A stretch of DNA of 64,000 nucleotides from Gammaproteobacteria bacterium (GTDB taxonomy: Bacteria > Pseudomonadota > Gammaproteobacteria > HK1), in contig JAJEAD010000011.1 of assembly GCA_022824305.1 (NCBI GenBank), positions 186,001-250,000 on the forward strand, in the 5' to 3' direction. The translations under genes were made by a program, and so were the position numbers. This document shows, in pieces, positions 16,801-22,888 of this stretch. The notes under the pieces are model-generated. The model was not told the origin of the DNA, did no database searches, and saw only the letters and a program-made list of their open reading frames with translations. The stretch's first letter is position 1, and every line of letters starts with the position of its first letter.

Positions 16801-19302
16801 CGGCACCGCGTCCCAGTCCGCCTCGATGCGTTGCGGACCCGGCGTGAGCCGCACGCCCTGCACCCGTGCCGGCGCCGCCTCGACCACCGCCGCCACGCCC
16901 ACCGTCGCGGTGAACGCCTCCGCCTCGCTGTGCGCCGAGCCCGCGATGGCGAGGCGCAGCGTCCTGCCCGCGTCGAAGTCCGTGGCCGGGTCGTCGCCGT
17001 CGAAATCGAGCGTCACCGTCGCCCGTGAGCCCGTCTCGCGCGTCACCGCGCGCACCGACGCGCCGGCCACGCCGCTCACCGTGAACTGGCCGGTGGAAAG
17101 GCTCGACGCCCAGCTCGCGTTCAGCAGGTCCACCGTCAACCGCGCGCCGTTCAGATTGGATTCCGTCAGTGGAGAGGGGTCGGTGGCGGAGACGATGGCG
17201 TCGGTCGGCCCGGTGGTCGCCCTGGCGATTTCCGAAAAAGCGCCATTGCCGGCCCCCTCGCGGACGGCGGCCACCCGCACTCCGTACTCGGTATCGCCCC
17301 TCAGTCCGTCGATGACGGTCCGCGTCGTCGATCCGCCGGCGACCGTTCGACTGCCGTTATCGTCCGCGCTGAACCATCCGACGAAGTAGCTGTCAGCGTC
17401 GGGCACGGCATTCCAGGTCACCGTGAGGCTGCCCGGCCCGCCGGTCGCGGTCACGCCGGTCACCCGCGCCGGCTTCGCCAGCGTGGTCGCGGTCGCGCGG
17501 GCGGTGAAGGCGCCCGAGCGGTCCGCGTTCCGGGCCCGCACCCGGAACTGGTAGTCCGTGCCACGCGCCAGTCCCGTCACGTCGACGCTGGTGTCAGTGG
17601 TCGTGCGCTCGTTCGGCCAGGTCGCCCCGCCGTCGTCTCGCCCCCACTGGTAGGTGTAGCCGGTGACCGGCTTGCCGCCGGTGGCCGAGGGCGGGTTCCA
17701 TTCGAGGGTGACCTGCCCCCCCTGCACGTCCCTCACCGCAAGCCCCGTCGGCGCGCCCGGCGGCGCGGCCACGGTCCGGATGGCGGACCAGGGGCTGTTG
17801 CCGGCGGCGTTGATGGCCTGCACGCGGAATTCGGAGGCGTCGCTCGTGGACAGGGTGCCCACGACAACCGTAGTCCCAGTGGGGGTGGACGGCCCACCCG
17901 ATAGGGGCCAGGTGCTAGTGCCTACCGGCCTCGCCTCCCACCTGTAGCCGGTGATGGCGCTGCCCCCGTCGTCCGGCACGGTCCAGGACAAGTTGGCTGC
18001 GTTGTTCTGGGTCGGGTGGGCCGTCGCGGTGAGGACCGGCGCGGCGGGCGGGTCGCCGGCGCTCGTCCTCGCCTCGAACTCGCCGGCGCCCGGATGGTGG
18101 AAGCTCGAGCGGTCCTCGTTGTGGGCGCGGTAGCGGAAGTTGTAGATCGTGTTGGGCGCGAGGCCGGCGGACACCGTCACGCTGGTCCCGGAGGTGACGA
18201 TCGTCTCGCCGGTGTGGCCGTCGGTGCCCCAGTCGTTGTTCGAATCCGGCCGCCACTGCACGACGTACTGGGTGATGGGCTTGCCGCCGTCGTCTGAGGG
18301 CGCGGACCAGGACACCGTGACCGCCACCCGGTCCGTCGCCGACGTGAGCGTCAGGTCGCCGAGATTGTTGGGCCGTCCGGCAACCTTGATGACGCCGGAG
18401 TTGGCGCCTTCGCCCTCGCTGTTGACCGCTCGCACCCGGTACTCGTAGGCGACGCTCCACGACGCCTTGTTGTAATTGTGGGTCCGCTGCGTCGGACCCT
18501 TGTCCACCGCCGTCTCCCAGCCGGTCTGACCGATCTCCCGCCGCTCCAGCTTGTAGCCCGTGATGGCGCTGCCGCCGGTGTCGGACGGCTCATTCCACGC
18601 CAGCACGTCGAGGACGTCGCTGGACGTGTCGGTCACGCGCAGATTGCTCGGCGCATTCGGCTCTTTCACGATGTGGAGGCCGGTGAACGTCGCGTAGGGG
18701 CCGCAAGAGGAATCGTCGTCAAATGACCCTACACAGGCACGCACCCTGAAATTGTAGGTTGCGCCAGTGCCGAGGTTTCCAACATGAACTGACGTTATGG
18801 TCGCTGCATAACCATTTGCGTTGACAGCATTCCAGTTCTGCGAAGTACTGATTTGCCGCTGGACGAAGTACCTGCTTATGCCAGCTCCGAGATCCGAGGG
18901 AGCGCCCCAACTAACAGTCGCCGAGGTACTGGAGCTAACGCTCGCGCTAATATTTGTGGGTTCAGAAGGAACATTGACCTGCGCCTCGGCCACCGGCGCA
19001 AAGGCGAGCAGCGCGAACGTCGCGAAGAGGACGGCGCCCGCCGCGCGGCGGGCGAGGGCGGCTACGGAGCGGGAGCGGTAATCCCGGTTCCGGTGCGGGG
19101 GAGGCGCCCGGCTGCCATGGCGGTCCCGGCCCTCGGTATCACCGCGGCCGGATGCGTTCGGAAGGTCGGGATGCGACCGGCGGCGCGGACGCAGGAGTGG
19201 CGCTCGGCGCTCGGCGCTCGGCGCTCGGCGCTCGGCGCTCGGCGCTCGGCGCTCGGCGCTCGGCGCTCGGCGCTCGGCGCTCGGCGCTCTTAATTGTAAC
19301 AA
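13852..19302 (-). CDS. Giant secreted multidomain protein (FN3, Calx-beta, duplicated C-terminal domain)
   Basis: This is a protein of about 1,800 residues. After a hydrophobic signal sequence (AVLFATFALLAF, cleavage near VAEAQ, codons about 19050-19000) come eight fibronectin type III modules. Two unclassified beta-rich modules, each opening with SATxPSPLTE, are interleaved with the last ones. Then follow an Ig-like module (VITGAARVGQTLRA), a Calx-beta domain (ASEGEAVRFTVRVSG...ADETFTVTLS) and two near-identical 243-residue C-terminal domains. It is probably an exported adhesion or surface protein. The start is unresolved: in-frame ATG 19485 and TTG 19323/19302 all lie upstream of a 13-copy 7-bp repeat, and no ATG, GTG or TTG lies in frame between the repeat and the signal sequence. 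The best-placed ATGs (19393 and 19118) are out of frame. The coordinate given is the last conventional in-frame codon. Confidence 0.75.
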   Translation of the reverse strand: MLQLRAPSAERRAPSAERRAPSAERRAPSAERRAPLLRPRRRSHPDLPNASGRGDTEGRDRHGSRAPPPHRNRDYRSRSVAALARRAAGAVLFATFALLAFAPVAEAQVNVPSEPTNISASVSSSTSATVSWGAPSDLGAGISRYFVQRQISTSQNWNAVNANGYAATITSVHVGNLGTGATYNFRVRACVGSFDDDSSCGPYATFTGLHIVKEPNAPSNLRVTDTSSDVLDVLAWNEPSDTGGSAITGYKLERREIGQTGWETAVDKGPTQRTHNYNKASWSVAYEYRVRAVNSEGEGANSGVIKVAGRPNNLGDLTLTSATDRVAVTVSWSAPSDDGGKPITQYVVQWRPDSNNDWGTDGHTGETIVTSGTSVTVSAGLAPNTIYNFRYRAHNEDRSSFHHPGAGEFEARTSAGDPPAAPVLTATAHPTQNNAANLSWTVPDDGGSAITGYRWEARPVGTSTWPLSGGPSTPTGTTVVVGTLSTSDASEFRVQAINAAGNSPWSAIRTVAAPPGAPTGLAVRDVQGGQVTLEWNPPSATGGKPVTGYTYQWGRDDGGATWPNERTTTDTSVDVTGLARGTDYQFRVRARNADRSGAFTARATATTLAKPARVTGVTATGGPGSLTVTWNAVPDADSYFVGWFSADDNGSRTVAGGSTTRTVIDGLRGDTEYGVRVAAVREGAGNGAFSEIARATTGPTDAIVSATDPSPLTESNLNGARLTVDLLNASWASSLSTGQFTVSGVAGASVRAVTRETGSRATVTLDFDGDDPATDFDAGRTLRLAIAGSAHSEAEAFTATVGVAAVVEAAPARVQGVRLTPGPQRIEADWDAVPGATGYRVSWTPPGAGGLSSSAARGESTRHVIQYLAPGTDYTVTVTALKARAPDGAASAGRTARTPAFGARLSATAPSPLTEQSLNEAVLTVELEGAEWALAVPRYRFRVQGVPVWVERVERVSGARVAVVLAYAGVDFDEDATLRLTIDEETHGWRDDVVVTVPVTATDEVTPGQVRGVTARASPGLVLVEWERVAGAHGYRVQWRESSEHVWNDADTARQRTTGRSYLPVSGLAAGTSYTARVRAITVKAPAEGAWSADATATTPAGANTPATGAPVITGAARVGQTLRAGRGTMADADGVPGASGFTWQWVWVERDGVENDIAGANSDAYAVTDTDLGRRLKVRATFTDGAGNAESRTSAASAVVVGEATDPADPPPPDSGTALGVSDASASEGEAVRFTVRVSGEVPGEALELVARPSSGTGDTATAGADYATAAQTVRLAPGQRSATFAVATVRDDEAEADETFTVTLSPRPGTRLPAGVTISDATATGTIVSDDLAAHRLPLVIPADHALGLRSITRLVNRSAEAGTVRIEAYDDDGILHGPVTLSIGANEAMQFSSADLEEGNAGKGLSGGVGDGEGDWRLELESTLDLQVLGYVLTTDGFLATMHDVVPGSEAGHRVPFFNPGRNQSLASRLRVVNPGAEAAEVTIEGVDARGGAGESAVVLSLPAGAARTLSAQALESGDAEGLTGALGTGSGKWQLVVSASRPVVVMSLLASATGYLSNLSTAPEPAAGTDDAPAAHRLPLVIPAGHALGLRSITRLVNRSDTAGEVRIEAFDDAGALHGPVTLSIGANEAVQFSSADLEEGNAGKGLSGGVGDGEGDWRLDLSSTLDLRVLGYVLTTDGFLATMHDTVALVGEEHRVPFFNPGRNRSLASRLRLVNPGAEAAEVTIEGIDAQGAAGESAVVLSLPAGAARTLSASELESGDAEGLTGALGTGAGKWQLVVTADRPVVVMSLLASATGYLSNLSTVPAAEPGD
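13855..15300 (-). repeat. Tandem duplication of a 729-bp domain in the giant gene
   Basis: Bases 15300-14572 and 14571-13855 encode two copies of one domain, each starting AAHRLPLVIPA(D/G)HALGLRSITRLV and ending VVMSLLASATGYLSNLST. The period is exactly 729 bp (243 codons). The copies differ at scattered positions only, indicating a fairly recent duplication or ongoing gene conversion. The domain matches no named family that I recognise. Confidence 0.85.
19199..19289. repeat. Heptanucleotide array (GGCGCTC) x13
   Basis: Thirteen perfect copies of GGCGCTC fill 91 bases without interruption. On the minus strand the unit is GAGCGCC, read in the giant gene's frame as (PSAERRA)n. Because 7 is not a multiple of 3, each gain or loss of one unit shifts the reading frame, the hallmark of a contingency (phase-variable) locus. 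Confidence 0.95.
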
Positions 19303-19390
19303 CGCGCGAGTGCGTGCTTGCAACGGTCGGAGACGATGTGAGGCCTGGAGCCGCCCCGCTCTGTGGCTTGTTGCCGAAGTGGTCTCCGAA

Positions 19391-19404
19391 CATGGAATCC
19401 TCCC
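19391..19404 (-). promoter_or_regulatory. Strong Shine-Dalgarno and ATG upstream of the heptamer array
   Basis: On the minus strand GGGAGG (19404-19399) is followed after five bases by ATG at 19393. This is the best initiation signal upstream of the giant gene. The frame it opens (MFGDHFGNKPQSG...) runs through the array but is one frame off from the giant protein and stops at 19139 after 84 codons. Deleting one heptamer would join the two frames. Confidence 0.5.
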
Positions 19405-19575
19405 GCACTTGCAACACCCGAGGCGGACGCATCGGCTTCCGCCGCCCTCGGCGAAGCCGCGCGGGCGCAGGGTCCGGCGCGGCATCTCCGGCTGCCGGAC
19501 CGAGACATTCCGCTTCGTCGAGCCGGCAAACCCGAATCGGCGGAACTATAGGAAACTACGTGTTAAATGTGTGTG

Positions 19576-19604
19576 TTTATTCTGATTTTTTGATGTCGTT
19601 TCAA
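19576..19604 (-). promoter_or_regulatory. Possible sigma70-type promoter for the giant gene
   Basis: In the only A/T-rich stretch of the neighbourhood, the minus strand shows TTGAAA (19604-19599), a 17-base spacer and AATAAA (19581-19576). It reads towards the heptamer array and the giant gene. The -10 match is weak, so this is tentative. Confidence 0.35.
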
Positions 19605-19760
19605 TAAATTCTTCGTCAATCTTCCTCTCGGCGCGGCGCACCGCGGTCTCGATGCCCGGGTGAGCCGCGATGCGTGCCGAACCAGAGAGGGGGCAGCCTT
19701 GACGCGCTGCGTCACGCCCCGGAGTCGTCCGCCATTCGCATCTCGGCGGCGCGTGAGGAG

Positions 19761-20046
19761 GCACATGTCGCGATCCCGACCTCCGACGAGGGCCCGGGCC
19801 TGGCACCGGAGCGCCTCGCGAACCCATTCCGCAAGCACGCCGCCCCTGGTGCCGGCGGGCAGGAGGGCACGAGGCCGGGCTACGGCCTGGGCCTCGTTAC
19901 ATTCAAGCCCCTCTCGCCGACCGAGCTCACCGCGCGGGTGCGCACGGCGCTACGCAGGCGCAAGAGTCCCGCTCCCTTCGCGCCCGGCCTTCGTCTTCAA
20001 CCACCGCAGCGTCGGATACCGCATGCCGAACTCGGCCGAGCGATAG
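19761..20046 (+). pseudogene. Remnant of a sensor kinase/response regulator pair
   Basis: Short pieces of two-component proteins can be read here in broken frames. DEGPGLAPERLANPFRKH followed by GYGLGLVTF resembles the ATP-binding G boxes of a histidine kinase. KPLSPTELTARVRTALRRR resembles the end of an OmpR/KdpE receiver domain. After a frame change FVFNHRSVGYRMPNS resembles the end of a winged-helix output domain. The order kinase, receiver, effector is right but most of each protein is missing, so this is a decayed, internally deleted gene pair. A KdpDE-like origin is a guess. No functional start is visible. Confidence 0.45.
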
Positions 20047-20209
20047 CCCGGATTCGGCAGCGGCGCCCGAAGACGCCAGCTCACGATCCGTTCAGCCGGG
20101 CCGCAGGCACCACGGGACGCCCGCCGTCACCGGCCGGCGCGGCACACTCGACACGCGCGGGATTCGCCGCTACTAGTCCCGTGTCGACCGCCGACCGGAG
20201 GAACCGCAA

Positions 20210-20389
20210 ATGAACAAAAGGGAGCTGTGCGCGCGCGTCGCCGAGGCCGCGTCCTTGTCCAGGGTCGAGGCCGACATTGCCGGGAGCGCCGTGTTCACCG
20301 CCGTCGCCGACACCCTGGCCGCGGGCGAGACCGTCGCGATCGCGTCACGCTCGACGCCCTTGGGTGTGCGGGCCTTTACCTGGTCCTGA
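20210..20389 (+). CDS. Truncated HU-like DNA-binding protein
   Basis: The 59-residue product MNKRELCARVAEAASLSRVEAD...TAVADTLAAGETVAIA matches the N-terminal helical half of HU (compare MNKxELVxxVAExxxLSKxxA). After VAIA, where HU continues with GFGTF and the DNA-binding arms, it ends with an unrelated tail (SRSTPLGVRAFTWS) and a stop. A good Shine-Dalgarno (GGAGG) lies eight bases before the ATG. It has the dimerisation part but lacks the beta arm, so it is either a broken hupB copy or a small dominant-type HU fragment. It ends 20 bp from the convergent HEPN gene. Confidence 0.6.
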   Translation: MNKRELCARVAEAASLSRVEADIAGSAVFTAVADTLAAGETVAIASRSTPLGVRAFTWS

Positions 20390-20408
20390 CCGAATGCCCT
20401 TCGATCGC

Positions 20409-20867
20409 TCAATCCCGCGCCAAGGACAACTGGATGCGATAGAAATCCTCGATTACCGTCGGGACGTCAATGCCTTCGGAAAGCAGGTCGCCGTGCGCAA
20501 CCTGATTGCGAACCTCGTAGAGCACCATGATCCTCCTCCACTCGTCGCTGGTCCGATCCAGAACGAGCATGAGACGGTTCCTGAAGCTCAGCCTCGGGTT
20601 GTCCGAATCGTACAGGCTCCATGCCCGGCGTTGCCGCCAGTCCTCGTGCGACTGCCCCAAGCGGATGGCATCCCGGCAGGCTTCGCCCACCTCCGCTTCC
20701 AACTGTCCCCAGGCGAGAACGAAGTAGGCTTGCTCGTTGAGCCGTTGTTGACGGGCTACGCGGTCGCGCTCTTCGGACTCGCCCGCCGCGTGGTGCCGAT
20801 CGCGCAGGTCTTCGAGAGATTTGTCGACCTGCAGGAACGAGGCGGCGATGGCCTCCAGATCTCTCAC
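20409..20867 (-). CDS. HEPN-like protein (R-N-x3-H motif), second gene of a two-gene module
   Basis: This is a 152-residue, mostly helical, charged protein. The motif RNQVAH (R120, H125) fits the R-[NDH]-x3-H catalytic signature of HEPN ribonucleases. The GTG at 20867 overlaps the stop of the upstream gene (GTGA), which decides the start; the longer frame to 20942 lies inside that gene. It is a paralogue of the protein at the left window edge. HEPN proteins commonly act as toxins or RNases with a neutralising neighbour, often an MNT nucleotidyltransferase. Here the neighbour has no MNT motif, so the pairing would be different. Function is inferred. Confidence 0.65.
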   Translation of the reverse strand: MRDLEAIAASFLQVDKSLEDLRDRHHAAGESEERDRVARQQRLNEQAYFVLAWGQLEAEVGEACRDAIRLGQSHEDWRQRRAWSLYDSDNPRLSFRNRLMLVLDRTSDEWRRIMVLYEVRNQVAHGDLLSEGIDVPTVIEDFYRIQLSLARD

Positions 20868-21301
20868 TGAAGGGCGCGCTTCAGCCAGCCCCGCGTAACG
20901 GCTTCCCGGTCGCGCCGCCGCTCGGCACGCGCGACCTGCCAATCAGGCGTCTCGAAGTTCTCGGCCATGTCGACGATGAGGTAGCGTTGACTGCCGCCCT
21001 TCAGATCGACCCGGCCATTAGTACCGATGATCCACAGTCCGCGAGGTTCGAGCCTGGCGGCATGGCCGGCGCAGTCATGGAGTTCGAGCGTCGGCATCGG
21101 TTTCGCGTCCATGCCGAACTTGCGCATCAACGGCTCGTGCATGACGACCGGAGCGCCCGGGCGGGCCTCCCATCCTTCCGGCAGCCAGTCGCCGATCTTG
21201 GCGTAGAGCCCGTTCAGGCGCTCTTCCCAGTCCTCGACGCGCCGCCGTATGTGGGTCGCATCGACCGTATCGCTCGTGACGTCTTCGAGAACCGTGCCCA
21301 T
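20864..21301 (-). CDS. Conserved-looking protein coupled to the HEPN gene, function unknown
   Basis: The 145-residue protein starts MGTVLEDVTSDTVDATHIRRR at the ATG at 21301; an upstream extension to 21487 reads poorly and was not used. It contains RVEDWEERLNGLYAKIGDWLPEGW, then a beta-rich second half (LEPRGLWIIGTNGRVDL, RYLIVDMAENFETPDWQVA) and a basic C-terminus. I do not recognise the family. It has no nucleotidyltransferase GS-DxD motif, no HTH and no membrane segment. The four-base GTGA overlap with the HEPN-like gene implies obligatory co-expression, so it may be the antitoxin, substrate adaptor or effector partner of that protein. Confidence 0.6.
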   Translation of the reverse strand: MGTVLEDVTSDTVDATHIRRRVEDWEERLNGLYAKIGDWLPEGWEARPGAPVVMHEPLMRKFGMDAKPMPTLELHDCAGHAARLEPRGLWIIGTNGRVDLKGGSQRYLIVDMAENFETPDWQVARAERRRDREAVTRGWLKRALQ

Positions 21302-21709
21302 CGAACCTGTCTCCGCTGCCGCCAGTGCGGCGCGACCATCAATTATCCGCGTCCCAGCGGCGCTTGAACAACCAACTTGGGGCATCGGGTGGCGTTTCAA
21401 CATGGCCGACATCCCTTCGCACGAATGCCCGGCCGCCGCCGGCCTCGGAACGCCGGCGTGCGGGACCAGGTCGTGCATTCCGGTCACGAGACCGTCGTTG
21501 CCGCGGATGCAGCCCGGCGCCGCAGCGCCCGCCCCATTGACGCGGCGCGGCGCGAGGGGGACGATTGCCGGGTTGCCCCCTCAGGTTCCCGGATCGCCCG
21601 AATCGGGGCAGGGGAGCCGGCAAAGGTCCCTTCCGGCGGTCGCACGAAGAAGAGTCTTGTCCTGCTTGAACGCTAATGAGGCACCCGTCCGGCGGTCGGA
21701 GGCGAGCCG
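21302..21709. other. Gene-free divergent intergenic region
   Basis: This 408-bp stretch separates the minus-strand HEPN module from the plus-strand GlxA/GbdR-type regulator and must hold both promoters. Short open frames occur on both strands but none shows family features. No convincing terminator, repeat or promoter consensus was found by eye. Confidence 0.5.
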
Positions 21710-22792
21710 ATGAGCAACCCGAGCGTCGAGGGCGAACGCGGCGGCGAAGCGCGCCACATCGGGTTCCTGCTCGTTCCGGACTTCTCGTTCATCGCCTTCG
21801 CGTCCGCGGTTGAGCCCCTGCGCATGGCCAACCGGATGAGCGGAAGCGAGCTGTATCGCTGGAGCCTCTACTCGGTCGACGGACAGCCGGTGCGCGCGAG
21901 CAACGAGATCGAGCTCCCGACCCAGCCCGCGGTGCCGGGCGCGCGCGCCTGCGACGTGGTGCTGGTGTGCGCGGGAGAGCGCGTGTGCGACTTCGCCGAC
22001 CGGCTGCTTCTCTTCTGCCTGCGGCGCCTCGCCCGGGAGAAGAGGCCGCTCGGCGCCATCTGCACCGGAAGCTACCTGCTCGCGAAGGCGGGGCTTCTCG
22101 ACGGGTACCGCTCGACCATCCACTGGGAGAACATGGCCAGCCTTCGCGAGGAGTTTCCCGAGGTCATCGTGTCGCCGGAGCTCTTCGAGATCGACCGCGA
22201 CCGCTACACCTGCTCCGGCGGGACCGCACCGCTCGACATGATGCTGAACCTCATCCACCGGCAGCACGGCGGCCACCTCGCGATCGCGATCTCGGAGGAG
22301 TTCATCTGCGAGCGCATCCGGGGGCGGAACGACCGCCAGCGGGTGCCGCTTCGCCTTCATCTCGGCACCTCCCAGCCCAAGCTGGTGGAGGCGGTGTCGC
22401 TGATGGAGGCGAACCTCGAGGAGCCCATGAGCCTGGACGAGATCGCGCGACACGTGCGACTGAGCCGGCGGCAACTCGAACGTCTCTTCCAGAAGCACCT
22501 CCACTGCGTGCCGACCCGGTACTACCTGGAGCTGCGCCTGACCCGTGCGCGCCAGCTCCTGCTGCAGACGCCGATGACCGTGGTGGACGTCGCGTTCGCG
22601 TGCGGATTCGTCTCCGCTCCGCACTTCAGCAAGTGCTACCGGGACTCCTTCGGGATCCCGCCGCGCGACGAGCGCCGCATGCGCGGAGGCGCGGGGGCGG
22701 GCCGGAAGGCGGAACGGAAGGTCCTTGCGCTTCGGCCCGAGTTCACCGCGTCGCTGCCGCACGCCGCCGCGTCCGGACGCGACCCCGCCTGA
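21710..22792 (+). CDS. GlxA-type AraC regulator, GbdR/CdhR-like
   Basis: This 360-residue regulator has an N-terminal DJ-1/PfpI-like ligand domain (about residues 16-195; IGFLLVPDFSFIAFASAVEPLRMANRMSG, GAICTGSYLLAKAGLL with the nucleophile-elbow cysteine, SGGTAPLDMML). A C-terminal double helix-turn-helix of the AraC family follows (SLDEIARHVRLSRRQLERLF and VVDVAFACGFVSAPHFSKCYRDSFG). The opening AFASAVEPLRMAN matches regulators of glycine betaine and carnitine catabolism in Pseudomonas (GbdR, CdhR). Its place next to the corrinoid/C1 operon and upstream of sox genes supports a role as activator of betaine/sarcosine breakdown, although the ligand is not proven. Confidence 0.85.
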   Translation: MSNPSVEGERGGEARHIGFLLVPDFSFIAFASAVEPLRMANRMSGSELYRWSLYSVDGQPVRASNEIELPTQPAVPGARACDVVLVCAGERVCDFADRLLLFCLRRLAREKRPLGAICTGSYLLAKAGLLDGYRSTIHWENMASLREEFPEVIVSPELFEIDRDRYTCSGGTAPLDMMLNLIHRQHGGHLAIAISEEFICERIRGRNDRQRVPLRLHLGTSQPKLVEAVSLMEANLEEPMSLDEIARHVRLSRRQLERLFQKHLHCVPTRYYLELRLTRARQLLLQTPMTVVDVAFACGFVSAPHFSKCYRDSFGIPPRDERRMRGGAGAGRKAERKVLALRPEFTASLPHAAASGRDPA

Positions 22793-22888
22793 CTCGCCGC
22801 TGACCGGCGGCCCGCCCGCCACGGCGTTCCGACGCCCTGCCCGGCCACGAGCCCGGGGTGCGCGCGCCGGCCGCGCCGGCGGATGCGG

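Noticed and set aside
19199-19289. CRISPR array
   Set aside because: The repeats are 7 bp, perfectly contiguous and have no spacers, so this is a simple tandem repeat.
19546-19827. 93- and 91-residue minus-strand frames in the A/T-rich region upstream of the giant gene
   Set aside because: They have no recognisable domains and span the probable promoter of the giant gene. Base composition changes mid-frame.
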